Source: Arthrobacter sp. Leaf337
GTDB lineage: Bacteria; Actinomycetota; Actinomycetes; Actinomycetales; Micrococcaceae
Length of the DNA: 64,000 nucleotides
NCBI RefSeq assembly: GCF_001423745.1
Contig: NZ_LMPC01000012.1
Location: forward strand, 708,809 to 772,808
Reading direction: 5' to 3'
Under the pieces are notes generated by a model. It made no database searches and had not been told where the DNA came from. It worked only from the letters and a program-made list of their open reading frames with translations. Below, piece after piece: positions 8,993 through 20,338 of the stretch; the first letter of the stretch is position 1; each line of letters starts with the position of its first letter. The position numbers and the translations under genes were made by a program.

Positions 8993-8998
8993 AGTCTA
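8993..8998 (-). promoter_or_regulatory. -10 element of the 4-TM membrane gene (leaderless)
   Basis: TAGACT on the minus strand, then gggctc (6 bases), then the ATG at 8986. Confidence -1.
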
Positions 8999-9007
8999 GC
9001 CAGAGGA

Positions 9008-9024
9008 TTCTACGCATCGTAGTA
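9008..9024. promoter_or_regulatory. BlaI-type operator upstream of the 4-TM membrane gene
   Basis: TTCTACGCATCGTAGTA: the same 6-5-6 dyad as the three perfect copies near blaI/cydA, with one mismatch in the right arm (GTAGTA for GTAGAA). It is centred about 30 bases upstream of the predicted transcription start (8986), where a bound repressor would block the -35 region. Confidence -1.
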
Positions 9025-9064
9025 AGCCCCGCGGACCGAAACGGCGACGATTTGGTAAACAAAA

Positions 9065-9120
9065 ACGACGGCGGTGCAGGCCGTCCGGTGGTTGCCCACC
9101 GGTGCATGTACCGCCGTCGT
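9065..9120. terminator. terminator downstream of sucB
   Basis: Outer 11-bp inverted repeat (9065-9075 with 9110-9120) enclosing an inner 6-bp hairpin CCGGTG/CACCGG (9085-9102). Lies 11 bases beyond the sucB stop on its strand. Confidence -1.
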
Positions 9121-9130
9121 GTGCTGTTGT

Positions 9131-10873
9131 TTACAGCCCCAGGTCCGCCTCGAAGGCGCCGGCCTCAAGGCGGGCCTTGAGGGTCTGCAGGAAGCGCCCT
9201 GCGTCGGCGCCGTCCACCAGGCGGTGGTCGTACGTCAGGGAGAGGTACATCATGGAGCGGATGGCGATCGAGTCGTCGCCGTTTTCGTCGGTGACCACCA
9301 CGGGGCGCTTGACGATCGCACCCGTACCGAGGATGCCCACCTGCGGCTGGTTGATGATCGGGGTGTCGAACAGTGCGCCGACAGACCCGATGTTGGTGAT
9401 GCTGAACGTTCCGCCGGACAGCTCATCCGGGCCGATCTTGCCGTCGCGGGTGCGGCTCGCGACGTCCGCGATCTTGCCGGCCAGGCCGGCAAGGTTCAGG
9501 CTGCCGGCGTCGGAGATGACGGGAACCAGGAGGCCCTTGTCCGTGTCCACGGCGATCGCCAGGTGCTCGGCGTTGTGGTAAGTGATTTCCTGCTTGTCTT
9601 CGTCGTAGGCAGCGTTCACCTTCGGGTGCTGCTTCAGCGCTTCGGCGACGGCCTTGGCGATGAACGGCAGGAAGGTCAGCTTCACGCCGTTCTGGGCCTG
9701 GAAGGAGTTCTTGGCCTTGAGGCGCAGCTTGGCGATCTTGGTCATATCCACTTCGTGGACCTGCGTCAGCTGCGTGGAGACGTCCAGCGACTCCCGCATG
9801 CGGCGGGCGATGACCTGGCGGATGCGCGGTGCCTTCTGCACGGTGCCGCGCAGAGAGGACTCCGCACCTGAAGCCGGTGCAGCTGCTGCGGACGGTGCCT
9901 GGGCTGCGGCGGCCGGGGCAGCCTTGGCCTCGGCGGCAGCGATCACATCCTGCTTGCGGATGCGTCCACCAACTCCGGTGCCGGTCAGCGAGGCGATGTC
10001 CACGCCCTGCTGGTTGGCGAGCTTGCGGACCAGGGGAGTGACGTAGCCGGACTCGGCCGGTGCAGCAGATTCCGCAGCAGGTGCTGCCGGTGCCGGAGCT
10101 TCCTGCTTGGGCGCTGCCGGTGCTTCTTCCTTGGCAGGCGCTGCGGCCGGGGCCGCAGGTGCTGCTGCGGGAGCCTCGGCGGCGGGTGCTTCCTGCTTGG
10201 GAGCCGGGGCTGCCGGAGCGGCAGCCGGTGCGGCTGCGCCGGAGCCGATGACGGCAAGGACGGAGCCGACCTCGGCGGTCTCGTCCTCGTTGACCCGGAT
10301 CTCCTGCAGGGTGCCGGCAACCGGCGACGGGATTTCGGTGTCCACCTTGTCGGTGGATACCTCCAGGAGCGGCTCGTCAACCTCGACGGAGTCGCCAACG
10401 GCCTTCAGCCAGCGGGTCACGGTGCCTTCGGTGACCGATTCGCCGAGCGCCGGAAGGGTTACTTCGTGGCTTTCACCGGAAGCGGCGGGGGCTGCTTCGG
10501 CGGCGGGGGCCTCAGCGGGGGCAGGCGCCTCCGTCGAGGGTGCTTCTTCGGCGGGTGCTTCTTCGGCTGCGGGGGCCTGCTCGGCCGGGGCGGCCTCGGC
10601 GGGGGCCGCTGCTTCGGATGCGCCGGCGGAACCCGAGCCGTCACCAATGCGGACGAGCGGAGCGCCGACTTCGGCGGTCTCATCTTCGGCGACGAGGATT
10701 TCCTCAATCACGCCAGCAATCGGAGAGGGGATTTCGGTGTCTACTTTGTCGGTGGAAACCTCGAGCAGCGGCTCGTCCACCTCTACCCGGTCACCTACCT
10801 GCTTGAGCCAGCGGGTGACGGTTCCTTCGGTGACACTCTCACCGAGGGCGGGCAAGTTAACGGATTCAGACAT
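9131..10873 (-). CDS. sucB: dihydrolipoamide acyltransferase E2 (2-oxoglutarate/pyruvate dehydrogenase)
   Basis: 580 aa E2 core of a 2-oxoacid dehydrogenase complex, carrying acyl groups on lipoyl arms to CoA. Two nearly identical lipoyl domains (about 1-80 and 137-215), each with [14 protein letters not shown]; the first lipoyl lysine is K43. They are joined by long Ala/Pro/Glu-rich swinging linkers. A peripheral-subunit-binding domain follows ([20 protein letters not shown], about 278-315), then the catalytic domain ending with [17 protein letters not shown] (active His-Asp). ATG at 10873 with AAGGAG upstream. In actinobacteria one such E2 may serve both pyruvate and 2-oxoglutarate complexes, so the name sucB is conventional. 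E3 (lpdA) lies immediately upstream on the same strand; lipoylation genes lie downstream. No E1 gene is in the window. Confidence -1.
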   Translation of the reverse strand: MSESVNLPALGESVTEGTVTRWLKQVGDRVEVDEPLLEVSTDKVDTEIPSPIAGVIEEILVAEDETAEVGAPLVRIGDGSGSAGASEAAAPAEAAPAEQAPAAEEAPAEEAPSTEAPAPAEAPAAEAAPAASGESHEVTLPALGESVTEGTVTRWLKAVGDSVEVDEPLLEVSTDKVDTEIPSPVAGTLQEIRVNEDETAEVGSVLAVIGSGAAAPAAAPAAPAPKQEAPAAEAPAAAPAAPAAAPAKEEAPAAPKQEAPAPAAPAAESAAPAESGYVTPLVRKLANQQGVDIASLTGTGVGGRIRKQDVIAAAEAKAAPAAAAQAPSAAAAPASGAESSLRGTVQKAPRIRQVIARRMRESLDVSTQLTQVHEVDMTKIAKLRLKAKNSFQAQNGVKLTFLPFIAKAVAEALKQHPKVNAAYDEDKQEITYHNAEHLAIAVDTDKGLLVPVISDAGSLNLAGLAGKIADVASRTRDGKIGPDELSGGTFSITNIGSVGALFDTPIINQPQVGILGTGAIVKRPVVVTDENGDDSIAIRSMMYLSLTYDHRLVDGADAGRFLQTLKARLEAGAFEADLGL

Positions 10874-10929
10874 GTCGTCCCCGTTCTCCTTATTGATCTT
10901 TAGTGCGGATGATTGCTGCCGTGTTCGAG

Positions 10930-10966
10930 CTTAGTGCACCCTGCGGATCATGCCGGGTGCACTAAG
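10930..10966. terminator. hairpin between lpdA and sucB
   Basis: 12-bp perfect inverted repeat (10930-10941 with 10955-10966) with a 13-base loop in the 114-base lpdA-sucB gap. Probably an lpdA terminator, or an attenuator with partial readthrough into sucB. Confidence -1.
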
Positions 10967-10987
10967 CCCTGTGGTAAAGCGGAAGTA

Positions 10988-12370
<1,383 letters not shown>

Positions 12371-12441
12371 TTAGACGCTCCCTCGCGTGAACGATGACAC
12401 GAGAGTACGCATCATCTGGTCTTGGAACTTGCTCTGCCGTG

Positions 12442-12447
12442 ATTATG
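12442..12447 (-). promoter_or_regulatory. possible -10 element of lpdA
   Basis: CATAAT on the minus strand about 72 bases before the lpdA GTG. The -35 region is poor, so this is tentative. The rest of the 274-base pepA-lpdA gap shows no gene. Confidence -1.
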
Positions 12448-12604
12448 CCAGCAGGCCGGTTCTCTTGCATTTGTGACTACCGCAGTTCACCTTAGCGAAC
12501 CACTTATCCATGCTCCACCTTGTCACGGCGTTTGTGGAGCGCTTGTGTCGAGTGTCACGCGGCTTTGTGGCGGACGGATCAGACCCGCCATAAAGCCCCG
12601 GACA

Positions 12605-12636
12605 GCCTCACCGACCCTGCGGACGGACGGTGAGGC
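12605..12636. terminator. terminator downstream of pepA
   Basis: 9-bp inverted repeat GCCTCACCG/CGGTGAGGC with a 14-base loop, just beyond the pepA stop (minus strand). Confidence -1.
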
Positions 12637-12644
12637 GGAGCCGG

Positions 12645-14171
12645 TTACGAGGAGGCTGCCAGGACGTCCTCGACGTAGGCCACCAGGGTGCGCACGGTGC
12701 AGCCGGTGCCCTGCTTGGGGGTGTATCCGTAGGGGCTGCCGTTGTTAAAGGACGGACCGGCGATATCGATGTGGGCCCACGGGATCTGCTCGCCGTCCTT
12801 GCCCTTTCCGACGAATTCACGCAGGAACACGGCAGCGGTCATCATGCCGCCGTGGCGCTCACCGATGTTGGCCAGGTCTGCCACCTCGGAATCGATGCTG
12901 GCGCGGAGCTCTTCCGGCAGCGGCATCGGCCACACCAGCTCGCCGGCACGGTCGGCCGCGGCTTTGAGCGGTCCGGTGACACTGTCCGAGCCCATGACGC
13001 CGGCCGTCCTGTTGCCGAGGGCGATCAGTTGCGCGCCGGTGAGGGTGGCGACGTCGATGATGGCGTCCGGGTATTCCTGGCTGGCGGCCACGATGCCGTC
13101 GGCCATGACCAGCCGGCCTTCGGCATCCGTATTAAGGACCTCGACGGTTTTCCCGCCGAACATGGTGAGGACGTCCGCCGGGCGCTGCGCGGCGCCGGAG
13201 GGCATGTTTTCAGCAATGCACAGCCATGCGGTCACCTTAACGGGAAGGCCCAGGCCTGCGATTGCCAGCACGGTGTTAAGTACGACGGCGGCGCCCGCCA
13301 TATCGCTCTTCATGTCACCCATGCCGAGGGCGGGCTTGATGGAAATTCCGCCGGTGTCGAAGGTGATGCCCTTGCCCACAAGGGCGATCTTGGCCGTTGC
13401 CTTGGACGGGGCGTATTCCACCTTGACCAGCCTGGGCTGCCGGGTGGATCCCTTTCCAACGCCCATGATCCCGCCAAAACCCTCCTTTTCGAGGCGCTTT
13501 TCGTCCCACACAGTGACCTTGACCGGCAGGCCCTTGGAGAGCTCCTTGGCGGCGTCGGCAAAGGACTCGGGGAACAGGTGGCTGGGGGGCTGGTTCACCA
13601 GCGAACGGGTCGCGTTGACCGCCTTCCCGATGAGGGCGGAACGCTCCAGCAGGGGCTGCAGGTCCTTGTCGGCGGCGAAATCCGTGAAGATGACGACGTT
13701 CTTCACCGGGTCCTTGCGGCCGTTGGCAGCTGAGCGGTATTCCGTGAACGAGTACGAACCCATGGCCGCGCCCTCGGCGACGGCAGCGACGTCGGCGAGG
13801 GATGCCGTCGGGAGCGCCAGCGTCACAGTGGTGAGTCCGGCAAGTTGGCGGACAGCGGACCCGGCCGCGCGGCGCAGCGCCTCTTCAGTCAGCTTTCCTC
13901 CGGCGCCGGGTTTGCCGATCCCAGCCAGCACCAGGACGGCGGCGCCGGCTTCCGGGAGCCCGGGCAGCCTGTGGACCTGGTCGGCCGCGCCGGTGAGGCC
14001 AAGAACCTTCAGGGACTCCGCGATTGCCTCGGCGGACTTGGCCGTCAGCGGGTTGTCCAGCAGTAAAGGACCGTCAGGACCCTGCGCCACTCCAATGACC
14101 AGCGCGTCCGTGGGCGACTTGTTAACGTCACGCGCAATGACGCTAAGTTTGATTTCAGTATTCTTGACCAC
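12645..14171 (-). CDS. pepA: leucyl aminopeptidase (M17)
   Basis: 508 aa, removing N-terminal residues from peptides with two metal ions. The catalytic domain contains LVGKGITFDTGGISIKP (metal-binding Lys and Asp), MGDMKSDMAGAA (Asp) and the M17 signature NTDAEGRLVMAD. The N-terminal macro-like domain (1-190) is divergent, as usual. GTG start at 14171 (VKNTEIKLSV). Convergence of function with the tricorn protease 5 kb away is possible, since tricorn products are aminopeptidase substrates. Single gene with a hairpin after it. Divergent from the PAC2 gene across a 319-base gap. Confidence -1.
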   Translation of the reverse strand: MVKNTEIKLSVIARDVNKSPTDALVIGVAQGPDGPLLLDNPLTAKSAEAIAESLKVLGLTGAADQVHRLPGLPEAGAAVLVLAGIGKPGAGGKLTEEALRRAAGSAVRQLAGLTTVTLALPTASLADVAAVAEGAAMGSYSFTEYRSAANGRKDPVKNVVIFTDFAADKDLQPLLERSALIGKAVNATRSLVNQPPSHLFPESFADAAKELSKGLPVKVTVWDEKRLEKEGFGGIMGVGKGSTRQPRLVKVEYAPSKATAKIALVGKGITFDTGGISIKPALGMGDMKSDMAGAAVVLNTVLAIAGLGLPVKVTAWLCIAENMPSGAAQRPADVLTMFGGKTVEVLNTDAEGRLVMADGIVAASQEYPDAIIDVATLTGAQLIALGNRTAGVMGSDSVTGPLKAAADRAGELVWPMPLPEELRASIDSEVADLANIGERHGGMMTAAVFLREFVGKGKDGEQIPWAHIDIAGPSFNNGSPYGYTPKQGTGCTVRTLVAYVEDVLAASS

Positions 14172-14490
14172 GAGGATCAGTCCTCAATTCTCTGTGATTT
14201 TCGGCAGGATGCGCATGTTGGGCGCCCCGCCATGGAACAGGCCGTCGTCGGCTTGAGACGCAACCCGGTGTCTGCCAGGCCGTCCGTAGGGCCAGTTCCG
14301 ATCGTAGTCTCTCCGTCCCGGTGGCGCTGAATTTGATGAGACCTGCGGCACATTGCCGCTGTGCACCCCGGATCCGGAATGCTTCGGGCGGCCGGTGCGT
14401 TGTAGAAAATATCCGGCGCATCTGCGCGGACCACCCCGCCCAAAGCGCTGCCGACCCCCGCCTCCGCCGCCACCTCGAAAGGAACACGCC
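14172..14490. other. 319-base divergent intergenic region, pepA / PAC2 gene
   Basis: No gene or RNA recognised. Near the PAC2 side, GTAGAAAATAT around 14400-14410 is the most AT-rich patch and may hold the -10. No convincing operator or conserved RNA fold seen. Confidence -1.
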
Positions 14491-15429
14491 GTGCTTGAAC
14501 GGATTTCCGGCTCCCTGCTGGACCCCGACGCTCTCTTTGTGAGCAATGCCGAGCTGTTCGACGACCCGGGTCTCCGCGGGCTCAACCTGGTGATGGGCTT
14601 CACGGGATTCGCAGACGCCGGCCACGTGGTCAGGCAGATCACTACTGAGCTGCTGGACACCCTCGACTCTGAGATGGTGGCTGTGTTCGATGCCGACCAG
14701 CTCATCGACTACCGCTCGCGCCGCCCGCACGTCACTTTCGTGGAGGATCACCTCCAGGACTACCAGGCGCCCAGCCTGGCCCTCTACCGGCTGGTGGACG
14801 GACTGGGCAAACCCTTCCTGTTCCTGGCCGGCTTCGAGCCAGATCTCCAGTGGGAGCGGTTCGCCCGGGCCGTTGTCCGGATCGTGGAGCATCTCGACGT
14901 GAACCTGGTGACCTGGATCCACTCCATCCCGATGCCCGTTCCCCATACCCGGCCGGTGGGAGTCACCGTCCACGGCAACCGTCCCGAACTCATCGAGGGC
15001 ATCTCGGTCTGGAAGCCCACGGTGGAAGTTCCCGCCGCGGTGGGCCACATCCTGGAACTGCGCCTCACCGAGGCTGGCCGCAATATTGCCGGCTACGTCA
15101 TCCATGTCCCGCATTACCTCGCGGACGCCGAGTACCCCAACGCGGCCGTGGCCGGGCTTGAGTACCTTGGCGCAGCCACCTCGTTGATGCTTCCCACTGA
15201 CCGCCTGCGGGAGGCCGGCCGCGAAGTCGGGCGCCAGATCGCCGAGCAGCTTGAGGCCTCCGAAGAAGTGCAGCAGGTGGTTTCGCGCCTGGAGACGCGT
15301 TATGACGAGAAGGCTGAGGGCACAGTCCGTCGCTCCCTGCTGGCTGATGAAAACGACGAACTGCCGAACGCCGACGCTCTCGGCGCAGCCGTGGAGGCGT
15401 ATCTCGCCCGGGAAGAGCCCCGTCAATAA
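14491..15429 (+). CDS. PAC2 (proteasome assembly chaperone 2-like, DUF75) family protein
   Basis: 312 aa from a GTG at 14491 with AAAGGA 7 bases upstream. The frame is open further upstream, but that part is low-complexity and unlike the family. The PAC2 domain occupies about 20-230 (LNLVMGFTGFADAGHVVRQI, PHVTFVEDHLQDYQAPSLALY, LFLAGFEPDLQWERF, PVGVTVHGNR, VPAAVGHILEL). A charged C-terminal tail follows. Actinobacterial PAC2 proteins occur with or without a proteasome and their role is not settled. No proteasome genes are in the window. Faces pepA divergently and precedes the MFS gene by 35 bases. Confidence -1.
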   Translation: MLERISGSLLDPDALFVSNAELFDDPGLRGLNLVMGFTGFADAGHVVRQITTELLDTLDSEMVAVFDADQLIDYRSRRPHVTFVEDHLQDYQAPSLALYRLVDGLGKPFLFLAGFEPDLQWERFARAVVRIVEHLDVNLVTWIHSIPMPVPHTRPVGVTVHGNRPELIEGISVWKPTVEVPAAVGHILELRLTEAGRNIAGYVIHVPHYLADAEYPNAAVAGLEYLGAATSLMLPTDRLREAGREVGRQIAEQLEASEEVQQVVSRLETRYDEKAEGTVRRSLLADENDELPNADALGAAVEAYLAREEPRQ

Positions 15430-15452
15430 ATAGGACTTATCCCGGCAGCGGG

Positions 15453-15458
15453 CATAAT
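15453..15458 (+). promoter_or_regulatory. -10 element of the MFS gene (leaderless)
   Basis: CATAAT, then ggagac (6 bases), then the GTG at 15465. The GGAG in the spacer would be too close to the start to act as a normal ribosome binding site. Confidence -1.
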
Positions 15459-15464
15459 GGAGAC

Positions 15465-16796
15465 GTGACTGCACCGCGCGCCTGGCTCATCTGGACCGTC
15501 GGAATTTTCGCGTATCTGGTTGCAGTCAGCCAACGCACGTCCTTTGGCGTGGTGGGCCTCGAAGCGACCGAGCGGTTCCATGCCACCGCAGCGGAGATCT
15601 CCTTCTTCACCGTGCTGCAGCTCCTGGTCTACGCCGGACTGCAGATCCCTGTCGGCGTCCTCGTTGACCGGCTCGGGTCACGGACAATGATCGCCGGGGG
15701 AGCCGTCCTCATGGGACTCGGCCAGCTTCAGCTTGCCTTCGCGGACAATATCCCGGGCGGCGTGCTGGGGCGGGTACTGGTGGGCGCCGGGGATGCCATG
15801 ACGTTCATCTCGGTGATCCGGTTGATCCCGCTGTGGTTCGCCCCGGCCAGGGTGCCGCTGATCACGCAGCTGACAGGAATGTCGGGCCAGCTCGGCCAGC
15901 TCTTCAGCGTGGTCCCGTTCGCGATGATCCTCCATTCGGCCGGCTGGACCCCCGCATTCCTGACGCTCGCGGCCATGTCCGCGCTCGCCGTCGTACTGGT
16001 GCTCGCGGTGCTGAAGGACCAGCCGCCCGGGCACCCCCGGCCGGAAGCAGGCCAGGGCCTCAAGGCCACCGGCATTTCACTCTCCCGCGCCTGGCGCCAG
16101 CCCGGCACCCGGCTGGGGCTCTGGAGCCACTTCACTATCCAGTTCAGCGGCACGGTGTTCGCCATGACCTGGGGCTACCCGTTCCTGATCTCCGCCCAGG
16201 GACTCAGCGCCGGGACGGTGTCGGGCCTGATGGCCATCTACGTTGCCGCTGCCATCGCAGCGGGCCCGCTGATCGGCAGGTTCGTCTCCCGGCACCCGCT
16301 GCGCCGCTCCACTATGGTGCTCCTCATTGCGGCCACTACGGCGGCGGCCTGGGCCGCCGTGCTGCTCATGCCCGGCCGCTCTCCGCTGTGGATGCTCGCC
16401 GGGCTGGTGGTGGTGCTGGCCATCGGAGGGCCGGGATCCATGATCGGCTTCGACTTTGCCCGAACCTTTAATCCTGCCCACCGGATCGGAACCGCCACCG
16501 GAATCGTCAACGTCGGCGGATTCATTGCGGCGCTCGTGGCCATCTACCTCGTGGGCGTCGTGCTTGACGTGCTCCATGCCACCGGGTTCTCGCAGGGTGA
16601 GCTCTATGGCCTCGACCCGTTCCGGATCGCCCTGAGTGTCCAGTTCGTGCTGATAGGAATCGGTTCCGCGGCGATTATCTACACCCGGCGCAAGGTGCGG
16701 CGGCAGATGGCGGCCCAGGGCGTCGTTGTGCCGCCGCTGCTCAAAGCCCTCGCGCAGCAGCGCCGCCGCAACCTGGAACGCCGCCGCACGGAGTAG
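15465..16796 (+). CDS. MFS transporter, substrate unknown
   Basis: 443 aa, GTG start at 15465. About 12 hydrophobic segments. The MFS cytoplasmic loop 2-3 signature appears as GVLVDRLGSRTMIAGG (G-x-x-x-D-R-x-G-x-R). A central cytoplasmic loop (QPPGHPRPEAGQ) separates the two halves, and the C-terminus is basic (RRRNLERRRTE). Similar actinobacterial transporters are often annotated as nitrate/nitrite- or sugar-like permeases, but nothing in the context supports a specific substrate. Its own leaderless -10 suggests transcription separate from the PAC2 gene. Confidence -1.
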   Translation: MTAPRAWLIWTVGIFAYLVAVSQRTSFGVVGLEATERFHATAAEISFFTVLQLLVYAGLQIPVGVLVDRLGSRTMIAGGAVLMGLGQLQLAFADNIPGGVLGRVLVGAGDAMTFISVIRLIPLWFAPARVPLITQLTGMSGQLGQLFSVVPFAMILHSAGWTPAFLTLAAMSALAVVLVLAVLKDQPPGHPRPEAGQGLKATGISLSRAWRQPGTRLGLWSHFTIQFSGTVFAMTWGYPFLISAQGLSAGTVSGLMAIYVAAAIAAGPLIGRFVSRHPLRRSTMVLLIAATTAAAWAAVLLMPGRSPLWMLAGLVVVLAIGGPGSMIGFDFARTFNPAHRIGTATGIVNVGGFIAALVAIYLVGVVLDVLHATGFSQGELYGLDPFRIALSVQFVLIGIGSAAIIYTRRKVRRQMAAQGVVVPPLLKALAQQRRRNLERRRTE

Positions 16797-16894
16797 GGTG
16801 TCGGACGGAATGATGCCGACCGTTCCTCATAGGTTTTTCCACATGCGTTGAGATCTATCTTCCGGCGTCCAGCAGTCTCTTTCAGTCTGGATGC

Positions 16895-18151
16895 ATGACA
16901 CCTCCAGAACGACTGACCATCACCGGCCCAGAGGACATCCTGGGCTTCATTCCGCATTCCCTTGGCTACTGGCCGGCCAACAGCCTGGTGGCCATGACCA
17001 TGCAGGGGAAGCGGCTGGGCGCCACCCTCCGCGTCGATCTCCCGGACCTTGACTCGGATCCGGGGCTGCTTCGGTTTGCCCGCACTGTTAGGGACTACCT
17101 TGAAGCGGACCACGACGCCGACGGCGCCCTCCTGGTGCTCTTCAGCGAGGAGGGATGGGCGGGCGGGTCGGGTAGTTGGCCCGGGGATGTTTCCGCCGGG
17201 GCGCCGTTGGAGGGGACACTGGCGAGGCTGCTGACAGCCCTGGAGGTCGAGCTGGAATTATCCGGGCTCCCGGTCCGCGACGCCTGGTACGTCGGCGAGG
17301 CCTTCTGGCGGAACGCGTACTGCTTCGATCCGGCCTGCTGTCCGTTTCCCGGCCGCTCCGTGGATGAGATCCGGGACAGCCGGCTCAACGCCGAGATGGT
17401 GTTCCGCGGGAGCAGCGTGGGCGAGGACCCCTCGTCCGCAGGCGGTGCCTTGCCCGCTGCGGCGGAGGCTGATGCTTGCGTGCTGGGATCGGAACAAAAG
17501 TGGGCCACTGAATTCGCTCCGCTCCGGGGCAGTGGCGCCCAGTTCGCCAAAATACTGGACGTCTGGGGGTGCGTGCTGGCCGATGGAGGGGAGGGGCACC
17601 TTCCGGCCGAGTTGGCCGGGTATCTCCGGGCCTCCCTGCGCATACCCCATTGGCGGGACGCCGTGCTGGTGATGAGCGCGGCGGGACGGCCGGCCGCGGA
17701 GCAGGGCGCCGAGGACTTCGGGATCTTCGCGCCGGACGCCGGCCTGCAGGTGGTGTCACCGCCCCCTGGCGCTTTGCCGGCAGTTGGACCGGCGGAAGAT
17801 GCGTCGGACGATGGGACATTCCCGGTTCCCGGGTACGGTGATGTGCTGCTGGGGCTGGCACCGCCATCGCCCCGCTGGGACCGGATGAGGGCGCTGGAGC
17901 GCGTGCTGCAGCAGCTCGGCACGGCTGGCGGGGGAGAAGGCGGCGCTGCGTCGCTCACGGGACGGGGATGGATTGAGTGGTGCCGCGGCAGGGGTTCGTT
18001 CGCCCATGCGTTGCTGGACCAGGCCGTGACGGAGCACCCCGGATACCGGCTCGCGGAACTGCTCTCCGAACTGGTCAGCCGCGGGACCCTGTGCGGATGG
18101 GCCGGGCGCCGTGACGCAGCATGGCAGAAGTTTGAAACGGATGCGGCCTAG
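16895..18151 (+). CDS. DUF4192 domain protein
   Basis: 418 aa actinobacterial protein of unknown function. The N-terminus LTITGPEDILGFIPHSLGYWPANSLVAMTM is the DUF4192 hallmark, followed by DAWYVGEAFWRNAYCFDPACCPFPGRSVDEIRDS. The C-terminus (AHALLDQAVTEHPGYRLAELL) is also typical. No signal peptide or membrane segment, so it is cytosolic. ATG at 16895; CAGTCT six bases upstream could be a weak leaderless -10. Ends at 18151 inside a hairpin overlapping the stop codon. Confidence -1.
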   Translation: MTPPERLTITGPEDILGFIPHSLGYWPANSLVAMTMQGKRLGATLRVDLPDLDSDPGLLRFARTVRDYLEADHDADGALLVLFSEEGWAGGSGSWPGDVSAGAPLEGTLARLLTALEVELELSGLPVRDAWYVGEAFWRNAYCFDPACCPFPGRSVDEIRDSRLNAEMVFRGSSVGEDPSSAGGALPAAAEADACVLGSEQKWATEFAPLRGSGAQFAKILDVWGCVLADGGEGHLPAELAGYLRASLRIPHWRDAVLVMSAAGRPAAEQGAEDFGIFAPDAGLQVVSPPPGALPAVGPAEDASDDGTFPVPGYGDVLLGLAPPSPRWDRMRALERVLQQLGTAGGGEGGAASLTGRGWIEWCRGRGSFAHALLDQAVTEHPGYRLAELLSELVSRGTLCGWAGRRDAAWQKFETDAA

Positions 18152-18166
18152 GGCGGGCCGCATTCG
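18138..18166 (+). terminator. hairpin overlapping the stop codon of the DUF4192 gene
   Basis: 11-bp stem with one G-T pair (18138-18148 with 18156-18166). The TAG stop lies in the loop. Confidence -1.
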
Positions 18167-18456
18167 GATGACGCCGGGCAGGGAGAGGCCGGTTCGCCGA
18201 AACATTCGGGCCCGGGCGGCGGCACTGAGGGGCCGATTCGGAAAATCATGAGACAATGGATGCCGAGACCCGGTTGGGTCCGTGAATCAAGTGCATGTAG
18301 TGATGCCCGGAAACGGGAACATTACGGCCGCTCCGGCAGTTCTACTTAATGGCTCTGCTGGCCGCGATCGCACCTGATGTGAATCACGGACTTGACAGGG
18401 TCATAGTGGTGTTGCCCGTATGGTGATTCCACAGACCGCCGCTAGAAAGGTTTTCT
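18152..18456. other. 305-base region upstream of the primary sigma factor gene
   Basis: No gene seen. It holds the end of the DUF4192 terminator, a GGAAC-N18-GTT element (18316-18341) resembling SigR/SigH promoters, and a perfect TTGACA hexamer at 18392-18397 with TATGGT at 18419-18424. The 21-base spacing of the latter pair is too long for a normal promoter. Confidence -1.
18316..18341 (+). promoter_or_regulatory. candidate SigR/SigH-type promoter of the primary sigma factor gene
   Basis: GGAAC, 18 bases, GTT. Redox/heat ECF sigma factors of actinobacteria recognise GGAAT-like -35 and GTT -10 elements with this spacing, and in Streptomyces the principal sigma gene hrdB has such a second promoter (general knowledge). 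Sequence match only. Confidence -1.
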
Positions 18457-19758
<1,302 letters not shown>

Positions 19759-19770
19759 GAATACAGAAGC

Positions 19771-19816
19771 ACACATAAGTAAGGCCCCGCCGGACGGCGG
19801 GGCCTTACTTATGTGT
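19771..19816. terminator. terminator of the primary sigma factor gene
   Basis: Perfect 21-bp inverted repeat (19771-19791 with 19796-19816), loop GGAC, 12 bases after the stop codon. Confidence -1.
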
Positions 19817-19844
19817 GGAGTTGAGCGGTGTCCAGGGACAAACG

Positions 19845-19877
19845 AACAGGGCCCCTCCGAAGCGGAGGAGCCCTGTT
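19845..19877. terminator. terminator of the DUF7455 gene
   Basis: Stem of 14 pairs with one mismatch (19845-19859 with 19863-19877) and a 3-base loop, directly beyond the stop of the minus-strand gene. Confidence -1.
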
Positions 19878-19893
19878 GCTGTCAGAGAGTTGC

Positions 19894-20115
19894 CTAGTCC
19901 ACCGATACCGGCGGCTTCTCGTGAAGCCGGCCCGTCTCGTCGTGCCAGTCGGAGCTCAGCGGCTTAAGCGTCGCTTCGACTGCCCGCGCGTGGTGGCCGC
20001 AGAAGAGCAGCTCCCCGCCGGAGGACTCGAGAACAACCCGGACGTACGCCTGTGCTCCGCAACGATCGCACCGGTCCAGTGCGTTGAGCGTGCGGTCCGC
20101 AACTGCTGTTGTCAT
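19894..20115 (-). CDS. DUF7455-type small zinc-ribbon protein
   Basis: 73 aa from the ATG at 20115 with GGAGG five bases upstream; nine further upstream codons lack a ribosome binding site. Two Cys pairs, LDRCDRCGAQAYV and LLFCGHHAR, form a likely zinc site (CxxC...CxHH). Small proteins of this kind commonly sit beside the principal sigma factor gene in actinobacteria. Role unknown; RNA polymerase association is conceivable but not shown. The promoter region carries a 16-bp palindrome (20130-20145) next to TATATAGAT. Confidence -1.
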   Translation of the reverse strand: MTTAVADRTLNALDRCDRCGAQAYVRVVLESSGGELLFCGHHARAVEATLKPLSSDWHDETGRLHEKPPVSVD

Positions 20116-20129
20116 TTCGGCCTCCTTAG

Positions 20130-20145
20130 TAGATCTGTACATCTA
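20130..20145. promoter_or_regulatory. palindrome in the DUF7455 gene promoter
   Basis: TAGAT-N6-ATCTA dyad overlapping the likely -10 (TATAGAT on the minus strand) and 14 bases upstream of the start codon. Possible repressor site; distinct from the BlaI-type dyads. Confidence -1.
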
Positions 20146-20338
20146 TATAACCAGCATTCGTAGCAAAACCATGACAAGGATGGATCACTTTCGCTGTGCG
20201 CGTATCACCATTCCGTAACGGGTACTGCCGGACGACGCCGATGTTGGAGTGGCTGGCAAGCGTCCCGGCGCGGGCCGACTAACCTAGGAAGAGCGTCAAA
20301 AGCCTTAGCTATTCCGTCACTGAAGGAGTTCACAACCC

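Noticed and set aside
10050..10620. Ala/Pro-rich repeats in sucB as a mobile or CRISPR-like repeat
   Set aside because: They encode the flexible interdomain linkers normal for E2 proteins.
12630..14256. Long plus-strand frames opposite pepA
   Set aside because: Caused by GC-rich third positions; pepA signatures are on the minus strand.
14400..14405. Half-site GTAGAA upstream of the PAC2 gene as another BlaI operator
   Set aside because: No matching TTCTAC arm at the right distance.
18392..18424. TTGACA...TATGGT as a normal sigma-70 promoter for sigA
   Set aside because: Spacing is 21 bases, too long; kept only as a note in the intergenic entry.
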